The position numbers were made by a program, and so were the translations under genes. This document shows positions 41,601 to 43,675 of a stretch of DNA of 43,675 nt, in pieces (the stretch's first letter is position 1; every line of letters starts with the position of its first letter). Under the pieces are notes generated by a model, which was given only the letters and a program-made list of their open reading frames with translations, did no database searches and was not told the origin of the DNA. The stretch comes from Dehalococcoidia bacterium. Lineage in GTDB: Bacteria; Chloroflexota; Dehalococcoidia; Lucifugimonadales; UBA3495. The stretch lies in the NCBI GenBank assembly GCA_022450395.1, contig JAKUQE010000025.1, positions 1-43,675 of the forward strand. Direction: 5' to 3'.

Positions 41601-43675
41601 ATGGCAAGCACGAAATCGCCGGCGACGGCAACGGTCAACAGCGTAGCCCTCTCCAGTCAAACATTAGGCAGTTCTGTGCCTCTACCGGACTATGACAAGC
41701 AGCGGATCGAAGACATTGGGTTCTTAACGGACATGACTTTGGTGCTATTGGGCAACTACGCCCAAACCGGGCACTTTGGCGGCCCGCTAGCTTACTCCGC
41801 CTATACCGTCGCATCTCACCTGGCCGGCCCCGATCTGGGCGGACTCCGTTTTGACTATCGCCGGCCCAAACACCCTTACGCCGACAAATTCATGCTGGCG
41901 GGAGGCCATAACGCACCGGTCACCTATGCCCTCTGGATGATCATGGGTGAGGCCATGGCCCGCAAGCATGCCCAGTCAGGTGACGCCCGGTTTCACGTTG
42001 ACCCGAATCTGGCAATGTTGTCCATCGACGCCTTAGGCTTCCGCCGAGGGGCCGGGGCACTGAAAAATCTGCTGGAGCAGAACAACCTCCAAGACCATCC
42101 ACTGATGGCTCAAGCCAAGATTCGCGGCATCCGGTCACTGGCAGGGCACGCGGAGACCACGGACGTTACCAACGATGTTAATGGAGGGCCCTCTGGAATA
42201 GGGATAGCGACCGCCGCGGGCAAGGCCGCATTTTGGGACATCATGGGTGCGCCGGATAGCCTGAAGATTCTGGCTATCGAAGGCGAATTTGCCATGACCT
42301 CCGGCCATGCCCAAGAATTGAAAACCACAGCGGTGGCCCAGCAGGTCGGCAAGCGTCTAAGGATCCTACTCTCATATAACAACGCCGGCATTGATGACGA
42401 GTTGGTGGGCGGCGTGATCAATCCGGCATACGACGCTTACCGGATACAAGACCAATGGGCCTCCTACGGCTGGAACGTTTTTGCGTTGGACGACGGTAAT
42501 GATTACGATCAGGTGGTAGCGGTCCTCAAGACCATGGAGGACTGGGACCCCACAGACAACCGGCCCATGATAGTGGTCGGCCGCACGGTCAAAGGATGGT
42601 GGCCCGCTGCCGAAAACGGAAATATTCCCGGATTCGGAGAGCAGATCGTCAGCTACCACAGCCATCCTTACGCCTTCGCCATGAACGGCGATTATTTCCA
42701 AGCCTTGGCCGCAACCTTCGAACAGCGTTTCGGGGTCGAGTTCCAAGGCATCAGGGATGGCGCGGTATCCGATAACCGGGAACGCTTGATCCAATTCAAG
42801 CGCAACATCGATGTCGCCATGTCCGTCCTAGAAAAGGATGGTCTGGGGGACTGGCTGGCCGAGCGGCTGGTGGAGATTGGCGACTCGGTTAACGACGAAT
42901 TGCCTTTGCGTATCGACCGGAATATCGACCCGTTCCTCGACCCTCGGTTGGGCGTCGGCAACTTGCCGATAGAGCCACAGAAGGTCACGATCCGGAATCC
43001 CGTATCCGGAGCTGAGAAAGAAGCGACCATCACTTTGTTTGAAGAACCCGGCCGGGTCCGCGGCACCCGCCGGGGCATATCCGAGATAATCAAGTGGATG
43101 AACTACGTCACCGGCAACCGTTTGATCACAGTCGCCGCTGATCTGTCGGACTCCATCAACGTTGAAAGTGGGTCCTTTTGGGGACACTACGACCCAGTGG
43201 ATAACCCGGCCGGCACCCGGCTCAAGGCGAGTATTCAGGAAGCGGGAAACGCCTCCACGGCCGTGGGTTTGGTGGGCCAGTCCGCATCCCTGGACCCGGC
43301 CAAGCACGTTGGACTTTGGGCCCTGAGCGGCACCTACGGGGCCTTTACGCCCCTGATGTATCTCCCGGCCCGGGTCTGGAGCCAGCAGAACCAGGACAGC
43401 CCCTTCCGGGTGGGCGTGTTGAACATCCTGGCCGGCCATTCCGGCCCGGAAACGGCCGCCGACGCCCGCACCCACTTCGGCATCTTTTCTCCTCAAGTGT
43501 GGAAACTGTTCCCCAGACACCAGGTGATCACCCTGAGTTTCTGGGACTACAACGACGTCGCCGCCGGGTATTTCGCCGCGGTCGAAATAGCGGCGCGGGA
43601 CCCAAAGGTCGGCGTCATTGTTCTAGAGGTGGCCAGGCCCGACTTCCCGGTGGCGGACCGCAATACCTTCGCCGA
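41601..43675 (+). CDS. Divergent transketolase-like thiamine-diphosphate enzyme (3' end outside the window)
   Basis: An open frame of 691 codons running off the right edge. It follows the transketolase plan: GHFGGPLAYSAYTVASHL and KFMLAGGHNAPVTYALW (N-terminal ThDP half), VNGGPSGIGIATAAGKAAFWD, then the pyrimidine domain with KASIQEAGNASTAVGLVG, whose Glu fits the cofactor-activating acid, and GLWALSGTYGAFTPLMY. The usual GDG Mg-binding motif is replaced by AIEGEFAMTSGHAQE, with Asn-Asn in SYNNAGID downstream. The enzyme may use a different cofactor geometry or substrate from pentose-phosphate transketolase. The ATG at 41601 is preceded by GAGGGAGC. A C-terminal domain is expected beyond the window. 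Confidence 0.82.
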   Translation, partial: MASTKSPATATVNSVALSSQTLGSSVPLPDYDKQRIEDIGFLTDMTLVLLGNYAQTGHFGGPLAYSAYTVASHLAGPDLGGLRFDYRRPKHPYADKFMLAGGHNAPVTYALWMIMGEAMARKHAQSGDARFHVDPNLAMLSIDALGFRRGAGALKNLLEQNNLQDHPLMAQAKIRGIRSLAGHAETTDVTNDVNGGPSGIGIATAAGKAAFWDIMGAPDSLKILAIEGEFAMTSGHAQELKTTAVAQQVGKRLRILLSYNNAGIDDELVGGVINPAYDAYRIQDQWASYGWNVFALDDGNDYDQVVAVLKTMEDWDPTDNRPMIVVGRTVKGWWPAAENGNIPGFGEQIVSYHSHPYAFAMNGDYFQALAATFEQRFGVEFQGIRDGAVSDNRERLIQFKRNIDVAMSVLEKDGLGDWLAERLVEIGDSVNDELPLRIDRNIDPFLDPRLGVGNLPIEPQKVTIRNPVSGAEKEATITLFEEPGRVRGTRRGISEIIKWMNYVTGNRLITVAADLSDSINVESGSFWGHYDPVDNPAGTRLKASIQEAGNASTAVGLVGQSASLDPAKHVGLWALSGTYGAFTPLMYLPARVWSQQNQDSPFRVGVLNILAGHSGPETAADARTHFGIFSPQVWKLFPRHQVITLSFWDYNDVAAGYFAAVEIAARDPKVGVIVLEVARPDFPVADRNTFA

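Overview
This window looks like a chromosomal segment of an uncultured Chloroflexota bacterium, most probably a SAR202-type or related Dehalococcoidia lineage. I infer this from gene content only: there is no rRNA or other taxonomic marker. The density of family III (CaiB/BaiF) CoA-transferases (five genes, six domains), luciferase-like flavin/F420 oxidoreductases (three genes), HpcH/HpaI aldolases and lipoproteins is what is known for that group. Base composition is moderately GC-rich, with visibly AT-richer patches around 26.0-26.4 kb and in the desaturase region near 31-32 kb. I saw no tRNA, rRNA, CRISPR array, transposase or prophage gene.

Layout. 0-12.1 kb (minus strand): a run of catabolic genes comprising an MDR-type reductase, an F420-type LLM oxidoreductase, a tandem CaiB-CaiB fusion, a second LLM enzyme, a DUF255/thioredoxin-fold protein, two HpcH/HpaI-type aldolases and, from its own promoter, pyruvate phosphate dikinase. 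12.3-13.2 kb: a YfcE-like phosphoesterase and a repeat-rich intergenic patch with a large palindrome and degenerate 24-bp tandem repeats. 13.2-18.8 kb: four single-domain CoA-transferases as two divergent pairs, followed by a PaaI-like thioesterase. 19.0-26.0 kb: a protein joining a degenerate carboxypeptidase-like domain to a GH105-like domain, a GMC oxidoreductase, a Vgb-like propeller lipoprotein, a frameshifted DUF2306 membrane protein, a cupin and an alpha/beta hydrolase.

26.4-33.1 kb is the most unusual part. It holds an alpha-dioxygenase/cyclooxygenase-like heme peroxidase with a TPR-like N-terminus, then a cytochrome P450 whose I-helix lacks the usual acid-alcohol pair, a gluconokinase-like gene, a QxxHH fatty-acid desaturase and a lipoprotein. 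Together these resemble an oxylipin (oxygenated fatty acid) pathway like the dioxygenase-P450 fusions of fungi, here as separate bacterial genes. The dioxygenase frame is interrupted by one in-frame TGA where a Trp codon is likely.

33.2-43.7 kb: a third LLM enzyme, an alpha/beta hydrolase, a secreted 22-residue-repeat protein with its own terminator and a hairpin that can cover its ribosome binding site, a large LuxR-type ATPase regulator broken by two in-frame TAA codons, a RidA protein, an MBL-fold hydrolase, a small HTH/Cys-His protein and a divergent transketolase-like gene running off the right edge.

How the genes may work together (inference): CoA-transferases, aldolases and LLM enzymes would activate, oxidise and cleave organic acids, with pyruvate phosphate dikinase linking the products to PEP. 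The lipid-oxidation genes form a separate module. Gene-breaking lesions (one TGA, two TAA, one frameshift) all fall between 24 and 39 kb and none was seen in the left half, suggesting a decaying or assembly-damaged accessory region.
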